Assembly (NCBI GenBank): GCA_016938015.1
Contig: JAFGVL010000058.1
Span: forward strand, 1-34,658
Direction of reading: 5' to 3'
Source of the DNA: Paludibacteraceae bacterium
GTDB taxonomy: Bacteria; Bacteroidota; Bacteroidia; Bacteroidales; Paludibacteraceae
DNA: 34,658 nucleotides
The notes under the pieces were generated by a model that was not told the origin of the DNA, did no database searches, and saw only the letters and a list, made by a program, of their open reading frames with translations. Each line of letters opens with the position of its first letter. Positions within the stretch are counted from its first letter, which is position 1. Shown in pieces: positions 1-8,543 of the stretch. Position numbers and translations under genes: made by a program.

Positions 1-189
1 ATAGGCATATTAACAGTGCCGGCAAATAGAGCACAAGCAGCTTCTGAGTTAATGATAGAGGGAGGTATTAAGGCAATATGGAATTTTACGCCGTTTAGAA
101 TTAAAGTGCCGGACGAAATTATAGTACAAAACACCTCTATTTATGCACATTTGGCTGTAATGTTTAATAGATTACAAACATCAGAGTAG
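1..189 (+). CDS. rex: Redox-sensing transcriptional repressor Rex, C-terminal fragment
   Basis: This is an open frame from the left edge to a TAG at 187-189, giving 62 residues. The fragment reads GILTVPANRAQAASELMIEG and then a GIKAIWNFTPFRIKVP-type stretch. That matches the end of the NAD(H)-binding Rossmann domain of Rex ('VPA..A...A..L...GIKGILNFAP..L.VP'), followed by the C-terminal helix that swaps between the subunits of the dimer. Rex senses the NADH/NAD+ ratio and represses fermentation and respiration genes. The N-terminal winged helix lies outside the window, so DNA binding cannot be judged. The next gene is on the same strand 31 bases downstream and may be co-transcribed. Confidence 0.85.
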   Translation: MGILTVPANRAQAASELMIEGGIKAIWNFTPFRIKVPDEIIVQNTSIYAHLAVMFNRLQTSE

Positions 190-220
190 TGCTTGAAGCT
201 CACTAATTAGTTTAGATTAG

Positions 221-832
221 ATGAAAATTATTGCAGTAGGTATGAATTATAGGGAACATGTAAAGGAATTGAACAATGAAATTCCTACAGAACCCGTACT
301 ATTTATGAAGCCCGATTCTGCCTTGTTGAAAAACAATAAACCTTTTTATTTGCCCAATTTTTCGAGCGAAGTTCATTACGAATTAGAGTTAATTGTAAAA
401 ATAGACCGATTAGGGAAAAATATAGCCGAAAAATTTGCTCATAGGTACTATAGTTCTATTGGGTTGGGGGTTGATTTTACAGCCAGAGATTTGCAACGAA
501 AACTCAGACCACTAGGTAATCCTTGGGAAATTTGCAAAGCTTTTGACGGCTCTGCTGTAGTTAGTCAGTTTGTGCCTTTAGCTGAATTTGAAAACATTTC
601 TAACTTAAATTTCTTTTTAGAAATAGATGGAAATAAAGTGCAAAAAGGAAATACAGCAGATATGATTTTTTCGGTAGATCAAATTATAGCCTATGCCAGT
701 AAGTTTTTCACACTTAAAATTGGCGATATTATTTTTACGGGCACTCCTTTTGGCGTAGGCAAAGTGGCAATTAATAATAGGTTAACAGCTTATTTAGAAG
801 ATAAAAAAATGCTCGATTTTTACGTAAAATAA
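221..832 (+). CDS. Fumarylacetoacetate hydrolase (FAH) family protein
   Basis: 203 residues, the length of the short single-domain FAH proteins (FAHD1/YcgM-like acylpyruvases and oxaloacetate decarboxylases). Visible family features are the N-terminal 'GMNYREHVKELN' lid segment, the metal-binding 'VHYELELIVKI' strand with paired acidic residues near 52-54, 'GLGVDFTARDLQ', and 'KIGDIIFTGTPFGVG' near the C-terminus. The family cleaves or decarboxylates 2-oxo acids in the cytosol using Mg2+ or Mn2+. The exact substrate cannot be read from sequence. It lies between rex and porU on the same strand, and in my recollection rex/FAH/porU neighbourhoods occur in other Bacteroidales. The family is firm; the substrate is not. 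Confidence 0.9.
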   Translation: MKIIAVGMNYREHVKELNNEIPTEPVLFMKPDSALLKNNKPFYLPNFSSEVHYELELIVKIDRLGKNIAEKFAHRYYSSIGLGVDFTARDLQRKLRPLGNPWEICKAFDGSAVVSQFVPLAEFENISNLNFFLEIDGNKVQKGNTADMIFSVDQIIAYASKFFTLKIGDIIFTGTPFGVGKVAINNRLTAYLEDKKMLDFYVK

Positions 833-888
833 ATCATGCACGTAATTACCGGAGACGAAAATATTCATTTTTCAATTACATTATTGCA

Positions 889-3800
889 ATGAAAAAATAC
901 ATTGCCGGAATAATAGCACTGATTTGTTGTTTTAACACACTTGTTTTAGGAGCAACTGTGCAGCAGTCCCATTACCAATTGAGTTGGTCTGTTTCCAACT
1001 ATAATGGTGTTGACCGCTTGTTGTTCGAAAATTCAGTAAACCTTGACGATAGTTATTTGCCTTATTTTACAAATCAATTCAATTTAGCTCCTAATCAAGA
1101 AATAGATACAGTAATTATTCGTGATGTAGTAGTCGTAGATTTTTCATTCCCCGAAAATCGGGTTATTAAAAATTCAGCTTATGTAATTGTAGATAGTATT
1201 CAATTAAAAACCAGATATTTAACTGATAAGAAACAGAAAAAAGGCTTGATTTATTTTTTGCCAATAGTGTATCAAAATGGGCAATTCAAAAAAATAGAGT
1301 CGTTTACACTTGAATATAGGGTAAAAACTAACCCTACATTTAGATCAACCAAAATTACTGGAATACATCAATTTGCACCAAATTCGGTATTACAAAACAG
1401 CAAATGGGTAAAAATTGCGGTTACTCAAAGTGGTATTCATAAAATTACGTATGCCGATTTAGTTCGGTGGGGTATACCCAACCCTGCAAATGCTCGTGTT
1501 TTTGGTTATGGAGGAGCTCTATTAAATGAAGATTTCAGTAAGCCTAAATGGGATGATTTGCCGCAACTTTCGGTGTATAAAGAAAAAGGAGCTGATGGGG
1601 TGTTTAATCAAGGAGATTACCTGTTGTTTTACGCTCAAGGACCTATTTCGTGGAAGTATGATGACGTAAATTCGAAGTTTGTACGCGAAATAAATCCCTA
1701 TTCATTTCTTGGGTATTATTTTATTAGTTCGGATGTGGGAGTGGAAAAAACGATTGATGTAGTGCCTCCCATAAGTAATACGCCAACTGTTACGGTAACG
1801 AGTTTTAAAGATTATATCTTGTACGAAAATGAAACCAGAAATATACTAAATTCCGGAAGAGAATGGTATGGAGAAGAATTTGCCACGAACCCCGAATACT
1901 TCTTTTCGTTTAATTTCCCGAATGCCGATTTAACCCAAGTTGCAAAAATTGATTTCGATGTGGCTTTTAAAGCACCTGCCATATCTTCTTCATATATCGG
2001 TACCACTAGTATGAGTGCTTTTATTAATAATGAAAGTTTGGGTGCAGATATGGTTTTGACCAGATTGACTTCGGGTGCGTTGCAATATGCTTCAACGGGT
2101 AAGTTTTCGTATCAAACTACACCAACATCCGATTGGTTACAGCTTAAACTCAAGTATAATGATACTTCGGTAGGAAAAGCGTGGCTCAATTATATTAGTT
2201 TAAATGCTTACCGTAATTTAATAATGTACGGAAACAGTATGGCGTTTCGTAATCCGGATATAGTTCAAGCCGGACAATTGGCCGAATATGTGCTTGCCGG
2301 TAATTCGGGCTTACAACTATGGGATATTACTAACCCTACGGCTATTAAACAACTACCGGCAAACTATGTTGCCGGTCAATATATATTTCTCGATTCGGCA
2401 GAGGTGCTTAAAGAATACCTTGCTATTAACACAAGTGCCAGTTTTCCTGCCCCTCAGTTTATTGGAGATGTGAGTAATCAAAATTTACATGCTCTTGGCC
2501 AAACAGATATGGTAATTATTACGCCTACTGAATTTAGTTCGCAAGCCGAAATTTTAGCCCAAAAACATAGAACCAACGATGGTATTTCTGTTTTAGTACT
2601 TACACCGGATTTGATTTACAACGAATTTTCTTCCGGTACACCTGATGCTTCTGCTTTCAGATGGTTGATGAAAATGTTTTACGATAGGGCAACTACTCCC
2701 GAAAATGCGCCTAAATCGTTGTTGCTTTTTGGCGATGGTACGTATGATAATCGATTAATCTATTCCAATACTAAAAATCGCAGTAAATTACTTACTTATC
2801 AATCGTATAATTCTTTGCATGAGGTGGCATCGTATGTTACGGATGATTATTTCGGGTTTCTCGACGATGATGAAGATGTTAATATACAATTTGGTTCAGT
2901 TGACATAGGAATAGGTAGAATACCCGTTTCTACTACAGAACAAGCCGGTTCTATCGTAGCTAAAATTACGTCTTATATGGATAATAGTCAAAAAGGCTAT
3001 TGGAAAAATCGTTTGGCTTATATAGCCGATGATGACGATACCGTACTACATACCGACCAATCCAATCAATTAGTGACTGATGTGGAGCAAAAATACCCCG
3101 ATTTTCAGCCCAAACGATTCTTTTTTGATACTTACCAACAAGAGGAGGGAGCCAGTGGTGAATCTTATCCTTTGGCAAAAGAAAAGTTTTTTAACTTATT
3201 TAATTCCGGACTGTTTTTTATCAATTATACAGGACATTCAAGTATCGAGGGATTGTCTGATGAAAAGATTATTAGTAGAACTGATATTGCCGATATGTTT
3301 AATAAAAAACTGCCGTTTTTTGTAGCGGCATCGTGTAACTTTAATCGATACGATGATATTAATCAATCGGGGGGCGAAGATTTTTTCTTACATCCTAACG
3401 GTGGTGTAATTGCATCTTTGGCCAGTAGTAGAACTTCTTTTGCTCATAATAATTTTATTCTCAATAAAGAACTTAATAAGTATTTATTTGCATTTGAAAA
3501 CGGGAAACCCTTATCCTTAGGCGAAATGGTAAGAAGAGCTAAGAATGGCGTTTCGGGCGATGAAAATAAATTGAATTTCTCGTTGTTGGGCGATCCGGCT
3601 CTAGTGCTTGCTTTGCCTCAAAATAAGGTGGTAGTTACCGAAATTACAAGTAATTCTAATGTAGTTGCAGATACCATTAAAGCTTTAAGTACGGTTGTTG
3701 TTAAAGGGCAACTGCAAACTCAGGATGCTCAATTTCTTAGTCAGTTTAACGGCGAGTTAACAGTAGCTATTTATGATAAAAAAATGCCGGTAAAAACATT

Positions 3801-4698
3801 GGGTAACGAGTCGGATTCTATTTATACTTTTTACGATCGTACAAATATGCTGTTTGTGGGTAAAACAAAAGTAATTAATGGGTTGTTTACGGTTACATTT
3901 ATGGTCCCTAAAGATATTGCCTATAATTACGATACGGGTCGCATAAATATGTATGCCGTGGATGAAACAAACAATTTAGAAGCGCAAGGTTCGTTTGAAA
4001 GTTTTTATGTGGGTGGTTCTAAATCTGATTTTGTATTCGAAAATAACGGTCCTTTAATGTCAATGTATATTAATTCGCCCGAATTTATGGATAATGATGT
4101 GGTGGATGCAACGCCGGTATTTTATGCCAACTTAAGTGACGAAAATGGTATTAATATGGTGGGAGGTGGCATAGGTCATGATTTGTTGTTAACGCTAAAT
4201 AATGATCCAAACCATAGTTTTAATTTGAATGATTACTACGAGTCGTCTTTTGGCGATTATAAATCAGGACAAGTGGTATATGAGATTCCGACCTTGGAAG
4301 ATGGCTCGTATTCGCTTTCTTTTAGAGCGTGGGATTTGTTAAATAACTCTACCACCCAACAGTTAAATTTTAGGGTAAAAACAGGTATAGAACCAACCTT
4401 GTATTCGTTAATTGCAGCACCAAACCCTGCCGAAACCTATGTTCGCTTTATTTTTAAACACAACCAGCCTTTGTCTAAGATGACTGTTACGGTGCTAGTT
4501 TATAATTTAACAGGGTCTTTGGTGTGGAATAGAGCTCAGGTAATCTATTCCGACACTAATACCGCTATTATTGATTGGGATCTTACAACAGATACAGGTA
4601 GAAAAATTGAAAAAGGAATGTATTTGTATCGGATTTTTGTAGAATCGGAAGAAAATAGCGATTTCTCTACAAAAACAAATAAATTATTGGTTCGATAA
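889..4698 (+). CDS. porU: Type IX secretion system sortase PorU (C25 family)
   Basis: 1269 residues with an N-terminal signal peptide (about 1-21). The central gingipain-like C25 peptidase domain (about 540-920) carries the catalytic pair His783 (in YTGHSS) and Cys816 (in AASCNF), 33 residues apart as expected for the family. A type IX C-terminal domain follows (about 1180-1269), with 'AAPNPAETYVRF' and a closing 'KGMYLYRI...TNKLLVR'. PorU sits on the outside of the outer membrane. There it cleaves the C-terminal signal of T9SS cargo and attaches the cargo to lipopolysaccharide by transpeptidation. The immediate downstream gene is porV, its known partner in the attachment complex. Both catalytic residues are present and the frame is unbroken. 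Confidence 0.95.
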   Translation: MKKYIAGIIALICCFNTLVLGATVQQSHYQLSWSVSNYNGVDRLLFENSVNLDDSYLPYFTNQFNLAPNQEIDTVIIRDVVVVDFSFPENRVIKNSAYVIVDSIQLKTRYLTDKKQKKGLIYFLPIVYQNGQFKKIESFTLEYRVKTNPTFRSTKITGIHQFAPNSVLQNSKWVKIAVTQSGIHKITYADLVRWGIPNPANARVFGYGGALLNEDFSKPKWDDLPQLSVYKEKGADGVFNQGDYLLFYAQGPISWKYDDVNSKFVREINPYSFLGYYFISSDVGVEKTIDVVPPISNTPTVTVTSFKDYILYENETRNILNSGREWYGEEFATNPEYFFSFNFPNADLTQVAKIDFDVAFKAPAISSSYIGTTSMSAFINNESLGADMVLTRLTSGALQYASTGKFSYQTTPTSDWLQLKLKYNDTSVGKAWLNYISLNAYRNLIMYGNSMAFRNPDIVQAGQLAEYVLAGNSGLQLWDITNPTAIKQLPANYVAGQYIFLDSAEVLKEYLAINTSASFPAPQFIGDVSNQNLHALGQTDMVIITPTEFSSQAEILAQKHRTNDGISVLVLTPDLIYNEFSSGTPDASAFRWLMKMFYDRATTPENAPKSLLLFGDGTYDNRLIYSNTKNRSKLLTYQSYNSLHEVASYVTDDYFGFLDDDEDVNIQFGSVDIGIGRIPVSTTEQAGSIVAKITSYMDNSQKGYWKNRLAYIADDDDTVLHTDQSNQLVTDVEQKYPDFQPKRFFFDTYQQEEGASGESYPLAKEKFFNLFNSGLFFINYTGHSSIEGLSDEKIISRTDIADMFNKKLPFFVAASCNFNRYDDINQSGGEDFFLHPNGGVIASLASSRTSFAHNNFILNKELNKYLFAFENGKPLSLGEMVRRAKNGVSGDENKLNFSLLGDPALVLALPQNKVVVTEITSNSNVVADTIKALSTVVVKGQLQTQDAQFLSQFNGELTVAIYDKKMPVKTLGNESDSIYTFYDRTNMLFVGKTKVINGLFTVTFMVPKDIAYNYDTGRINMYAVDETNNLEAQGSFESFYVGGSKSDFVFENNGPLMSMYINSPEFMDNDVVDATPVFYANLSDENGINMVGGGIGHDLLLTLNNDPNHSFNLNDYYESSFGDYKSGQVVYEIPTLEDGSYSLSFRAWDLLNNSTTQQLNFRVKTGIEPTLYSLIAAPNPAETYVRFIFKHNQPLSKMTVTVLVYNLTGSLVWNRAQVIYSDTNTAIIDWDLTTDTGRKIEKGMYLYRIFVESEENSDFSTKTNKLLVR

Positions 4699-4772
4699 CA
4701 ATAATTTGGCAGATTTTCGTTATATATTATAAGATTTATTGTATAATTGCATTTCAAAAAAATATGTGTCTC

Positions 4773-5972
4773 ATGAAGAAATTATTAATTCTTACTTCTG
4801 TTTTATTTTTTAGTGTAGCGGTTTTTTCGCAAACCGATATTGATGAAACATCAAGATTAAATCCATTGATTACAGCCTCTCCTTCTTTGTCAATAACTCC
4901 TGATGCAAGAGCCGGTGGTATGGGAGATGTAGGGGTTGCTACATCTGCCGATGCTAATTCTCAACATTGGAATCCTTCTAAGTATGTGTTTATGGATAGC
5001 CCCGGAGGCGTTTCATTTTCTTACACTCCTTGGATGAGTAAAATTGTAAAAGACATTAACTTGGCCTATTTATGCGGGTTTTTTAAGGTTGGCGAACGAC
5101 AAACCATTAGTGCCTCTTTACGTTATTTTTCGTTAGGAGATGTTGATTTAACCAATGCTGATGGAACCCCTTTAGCAACCACTAATCCCAGTGAGTTTGC
5201 TATAGATGCAGCTTATTCAAGGTTATTATCTGAAAACTGGTCGGCTTCGGTAGCACTTCGCTTTATTTATGCTGATTTAAGTGGAGGTATGGTTGAAGAA
5301 CTATATCCTGGTAAATCTGTTGCCGCCGATATTGCCACTACCTACAAAATTCCTTTAAATTTTCCTTCGGACGATGGCTCCTTAGCTTTTGGGTTAAATA
5401 TTTCTAATATTGGTTCTAAAATGTCATATGATAAAGGAAATAATGATTTGTTTATTCCTACTAACTTTCGTTTAGGTACTTCCTTTGTATATCCGATTGA
5501 TAACTTTAATAAATTATCAGTGAGTGTGGATGTAAACAAATTATTGATACCGAGTACCCCTTTGTTATCTGATTATACGGAAGGTTTAGCGGCAAATTCA
5601 GCCGAATATCAAGTTGCTAAAGATCAATGGCAAGCAGATTATGATGCAAACTTAGAAAAGTCTCCTCTTGGAGGTCTTTTTAGTTCTTTTGGTGATGCCT
5701 CGGGAGGTTTCTCTGAAGAAATTAAAGAATTTTCGTGGGGTGCCGGTCTTGAATACTCGTACAACAAACAATTTTTAGTACGTACCGGTTATTTCCACGA
5801 AAGTAAAACCAAAGGAAATAGAACTTTTTTTAGCTTTGGTGCCGGATTTAAATTAAACATGTTCCAATTAGATGCTTCGTATATTTTAGCACAACAAACA
5901 AATCCTTTGGATCAAACGATACGCTTTACCTTAACGTTCGATATGGAAGGATTAAAAGATTTAGGCAGATAA
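4773..5972 (+). CDS. porV: Type IX secretion outer-membrane protein PorV (LptO)
   Basis: 399 residues from ATG 4773. An in-frame ATG at 4764 would add MCL before the MKK of a normal signal peptide, so 4773 is preferred. The signal peptide (about 1-20, ending VAVFSQ) precedes the family signature 'SPSLSITPDARAGGMGDVGVATSADANSQHWNPSKY'-like region (positions about 35-70), typical of PorV and FadL-like 14-strand barrels. The end 'LDQTIRFTLTFDMEGLKDLGR' is a final beta strand plus a short tail. PorV carries T9SS substrates from the SprA translocon to PorU at the outer membrane. It follows porU by 74 bases and is closed by a hairpin terminator at 6002-6033. Confidence 0.95.
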   Translation: MKKLLILTSVLFFSVAVFSQTDIDETSRLNPLITASPSLSITPDARAGGMGDVGVATSADANSQHWNPSKYVFMDSPGGVSFSYTPWMSKIVKDINLAYLCGFFKVGERQTISASLRYFSLGDVDLTNADGTPLATTNPSEFAIDAAYSRLLSENWSASVALRFIYADLSGGMVEELYPGKSVAADIATTYKIPLNFPSDDGSLAFGLNISNIGSKMSYDKGNNDLFIPTNFRLGTSFVYPIDNFNKLSVSVDVNKLLIPSTPLLSDYTEGLAANSAEYQVAKDQWQADYDANLEKSPLGGLFSSFGDASGGFSEEIKEFSWGAGLEYSYNKQFLVRTGYFHESKTKGNRTFFSFGAGFKLNMFQLDASYILAQQTNPLDQTIRFTLTFDMEGLKDLGR

Positions 5973-6001
5973 AATAAAAAATAGAACCTTATAGTAAATT
6001 A

Positions 6002-6041
6002 AAACAAGTTGTTACTTTTGTAGCAACTTGTTTTTTTTTGA
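6002..6041 (+). terminator. Intrinsic terminator after porV
   Basis: AAACAAGTTGTTAC (6002-6015) and GTAGCAACTTGTTT (6020-6033) pair over 14 positions, with one G-U pair and a TTTT loop. A run of Ts continues to about 6039. It ends the porU-porV transcription unit before ispF. The loop happens to contain TACTTTTG, which matches the -7 promoter consensus, but its place inside a hairpin makes a promoter unlikely. Confidence 0.8.
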
Positions 6042-6138
6042 TATTTATCATGTTTGTATAATTTTATTTTAATGCAGCATAAAGCAATACAAATACTGAT
6101 ATTTAAAACAGGTACATGAACTTAAACAGGAGTTGTAA

Positions 6139-6618
6139 ATGAAAATAAAAGTAGGGTTTGGATACGATGTTCATCGTTTGGTAGAAGGACGTGAATTATG
6201 GATCGGTGGTATTCAATTAGAATATTACAAAGGATTAGAGGGGCACTCCGATGCCGATGTGTTAATCCACAGCATTTGCGATGCTTTGCTTGGTGCTGCA
6301 AATATGGGAGATATTGGTGTTCATTTTCCGGATACCTCCGATTCTTTTAAAAATATTGACAGTAAAATTTTACTGGCAGATACACATGCGTTAATTCGAA
6401 CTAAAGGTTTTGAAATAGGCAATATAGATGTTACTGTATCGGCGCAACAACCCAAACTATCGCCATATATACCTTTAATGCGAAAAACCTTAGCTTCCAT
6501 ACTTCAATTAGACGAAGAAGATATTTCTATAAAAGCTACTACCACCGAAAAATTGGGTTTTGTTGGCCGACAAGAAGGAATAGCCTCACAAGCAGTGGTT
6601 TTATTAACTAAGGCTTAA
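6139..6618 (+). CDS. ispF: 2-C-methyl-D-erythritol 2,4-cyclodiphosphate synthase IspF
   Basis: 159 residues, the normal full length. Zn2+ ligands of the family are visible: Asp10 and His12 in 'GYDVHRL', and His44 in 'DADVLIHSICDALLGA'. The substrate-loop motif 'GDIGVHFPDTS' and the C-terminal 'KATTTEKLGFVGRQEGIA' signature are also present. The enzyme cyclises CDP-methylerythritol phosphate to the 2,4-cyclodiphosphate in the MEP isoprenoid pathway, as a cytosolic trimer. It stands alone between the porV terminator and a convergent gene. No other MEP gene is in the window. Confidence 0.97.
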   Translation: MKIKVGFGYDVHRLVEGRELWIGGIQLEYYKGLEGHSDADVLIHSICDALLGAANMGDIGVHFPDTSDSFKNIDSKILLADTHALIRTKGFEIGNIDVTVSAQQPKLSPYIPLMRKTLASILQLDEEDISIKATTTEKLGFVGRQEGIASQAVVLLTKA

Positions 6619-6670
6619 GGGTAAGAATTCAACATTTCTAATAAATAGAAATTGTCTAAAAAATATTCTG

Positions 6671-6732
6671 AACGCAAATAACACAAATGACGCAAATTAA
6701 CACAAAATAAAGTTTGTGTTTTTGCGTCATTT
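6671..6732. repeat. Inverted repeat between convergent genes, with an internal direct repeat
   Basis: Segments at 6685-6706 (AAATGACGCAAATTAACACA and two more bases) and 6713-6732 (TTTGTGTTTTTGCGTCATTT) are near-perfect inverted copies, differing by a two-base insertion, with a 6-base loop. The left arm also partly repeats the sequence just before it (ACGCAAATAACACAAATG at 6672-6689, then ACGCAAATTAACACAAA at 6690-6706). The hairpin lies between ispF (+) and the barrel gene (-), so it may terminate both transcripts. Similar 'acgcaaattaacacaaa' tracts are, in my experience, dispersed in Bacteroidota genomes. The rest of the gap 6619-6789 holds nothing I recognise. Confidence 0.65.
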
Positions 6733-6789
6733 GCATATAACATTGTTTTTGAATAGTTCTTTTTTTAGAAGCAACTAGTTTTAGGTCAA

Positions 6790-8520
6790 TTAAAAAGAAA
6801 AAGTTAACCCTAACAAACCATTAAACCCTATAACTTCATATCCATTCCATGTTTGGTAATGGCTGTTGAGTAAATTGTTCAGTTTAACAAATACAGCTAC
6901 TTTGCTACTATGAGCATAGAAGAAACCAAGATTTATATCAGCAATAGTTTTTAAAGATTGAGAACTTCCGTCGATAGCCATAGCCTTTCTTCCGGAAGCA
7001 AAATAGGTATATAGATTTATGGTTGTTCTTTTAGTAAGTTTCATGTCGGTACCAAAATCGAATTCGTATTTGGGCATGTGCCATGCTGTTTTTGTCTCCG
7101 GCATTTTCCATGAATTATACTTTCCGGCAATAATAAAACTGAATGCCTGGTTAAAGTTGTAGTTTATCCGAATTCCGGCGTTTAATAAATTCGCATCTTG
7201 ATAATCAACCCCAAATGTATTGGTAAATTGAGGGGTGCTGATAGTTGTATTGGTAATGGTATTATTTACGAAAAAATACTGATTTTGAATGGTTTTATAA
7301 CCAACAGATAGATCAATTAAAAAGTTATATAAGAGTTTAAGTTTAAAACCTCCGTGTATGTCGAATGGTGTGTACGTGTCTTTAATTTTCTTATTTAAAT
7401 TTAGGTATCTATTTACGGTTTCCATGTAATTCATCGAATTTACTTGGTAATCGCCGGTAATTGCGCCGTATGCATAAATCGATTTTTCAACGAGCGATAC
7501 TTGTCCTTCGATATCAGCAACAGGGGCAAAAGCATTGCCTTCTGATGCTTTTGAAAAGTTTGTTTTAACCCCCAATCGCAACCACCATTTAGCTTGTTCG
7601 AAGGTGAAAAATGGATTTAACGAAAAAACGGCATAATTGTCTTGTGCCAGTTCATTTTGCACATTGTTTGAATTATACAGTAAGTTTAGTAATTTAAGGT
7701 CTAACCCAACTTTATTTTCGTCAATTTTTTTATCGAAAAACAGCTTGGTGTCAATAGTATGTTCGGTTAAACCCACTGGGGTAGAAAACCCATTGTATTT
7801 CGAACTTAAGCTGTAACTATAGTCCTTATCGTTTAATTTGCTGTTGTAACCAAGTGAGAAATCCCATCTCGAAATATTAGCGTACCGAGGGAGATAGTCT
7901 TGTCCTAGAAAAGAAGAACCAATTTCGTTTAAAAAAGTACTTGTTGCATACTTGGCAAGTATAAAATTTTCTCCGTAATAATTAAAAGCTTCATATCCGT
8001 ATCCACCGTTAATAAATAATTCTCCGTTTTCATAATATCGATTGAAAGAAAGACCTGCTTTATTGTCGTGGTGCATTTTTTCATCTATCTTATCCATTTT
8101 ACTAAAAATGCCGTTATGATTAAGGTTGATATCTAATCGATAATTCGGTTTGTTCAGTATTGGGTACATAAAATCGGCCAAAGTTGCCCATCTGTTACCC
8201 ATGCCGAGTCGTAGATATCCTTCTTTACGATTGAGGTTTAAAGGCATTTTTAATCGAGCCGATTCAAGTTTCCTAATCTGATAATCGGGTTGTAATAAAA
8301 CAGAATAAGGAGAGTAGGAAACATCAATTTGTTTTATTTCAGCATCAATAATTGAAGGAATCTCGTTTATTTTACCGGCATCTTTAATAGTAGGCACATA
8401 GTCTTTTTCTATGGTAACATCTCTTTTTATTAGGGTAGAATCAGTAGATTCACCGTAAGTATGTAATGATAACATACTTAAAGAAAGTAGTAAACTTAAG
8501 TTATAGAGTAACTTTTTCAT
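6790..8520 (-). CDS. Outer-membrane beta-barrel protein (TonB-dependent-receptor-like, no plug)
   Basis: 576 residues. A signal peptide (about 1-23) precedes a short periplasmic segment with 'EKDYVPTIKDAGKIN' (38-52). The remainder is made of alternating, aromatic-rich strands typical of a large barrel, ending 'GLLGLTFSF' with a terminal Phe. It lacks a recognisable plug domain or TonB box, so active TonB-dependent uptake is not supported. Variants of the EK.Y.PTI.DA.KIN signature occur in a family of Bacteroidota outer-membrane proteins that I know only as uncharacterised or 'TonB-dependent receptor-like'. It follows the 1008-aa TPR gene by 23 bases, so the two probably act together at the outer membrane. 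The substrate is unknown. Confidence 0.75.
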   Translation of the reverse strand: MKKLLYNLSLLLSLSMLSLHTYGESTDSTLIKRDVTIEKDYVPTIKDAGKINEIPSIIDAEIKQIDVSYSPYSVLLQPDYQIRKLESARLKMPLNLNRKEGYLRLGMGNRWATLADFMYPILNKPNYRLDINLNHNGIFSKMDKIDEKMHHDNKAGLSFNRYYENGELFINGGYGYEAFNYYGENFILAKYATSTFLNEIGSSFLGQDYLPRYANISRWDFSLGYNSKLNDKDYSYSLSSKYNGFSTPVGLTEHTIDTKLFFDKKIDENKVGLDLKLLNLLYNSNNVQNELAQDNYAVFSLNPFFTFEQAKWWLRLGVKTNFSKASEGNAFAPVADIEGQVSLVEKSIYAYGAITGDYQVNSMNYMETVNRYLNLNKKIKDTYTPFDIHGGFKLKLLYNFLIDLSVGYKTIQNQYFFVNNTITNTTISTPQFTNTFGVDYQDANLLNAGIRINYNFNQAFSFIIAGKYNSWKMPETKTAWHMPKYEFDFGTDMKLTKRTTINLYTYFASGRKAMAIDGSSQSLKTIADINLGFFYAHSSKVAVFVKLNNLLNSHYQTWNGYEVIGFNGLLGLTFSF

Positions 8521-8543
8521 GCGTATATCTGTAAGTAATGTTT

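Noticed and set aside
2966-3325. Overlapping open frames on both strands inside porU
   Set aside because: They lie within the C25 catalytic domain of porU and show no protein-like features.
6013-6020. TACTTTTG, a perfect -7 promoter match upstream of ispF
   Set aside because: It lies across the stem and loop of the porV terminator and is 118 bases from ispF, so it is probably chance.
6790-8520. Considered as a true TonB-dependent receptor
   Set aside because: No plug domain or carboxypeptidase-like N-terminal domain is visible and the protein is shorter than usual.
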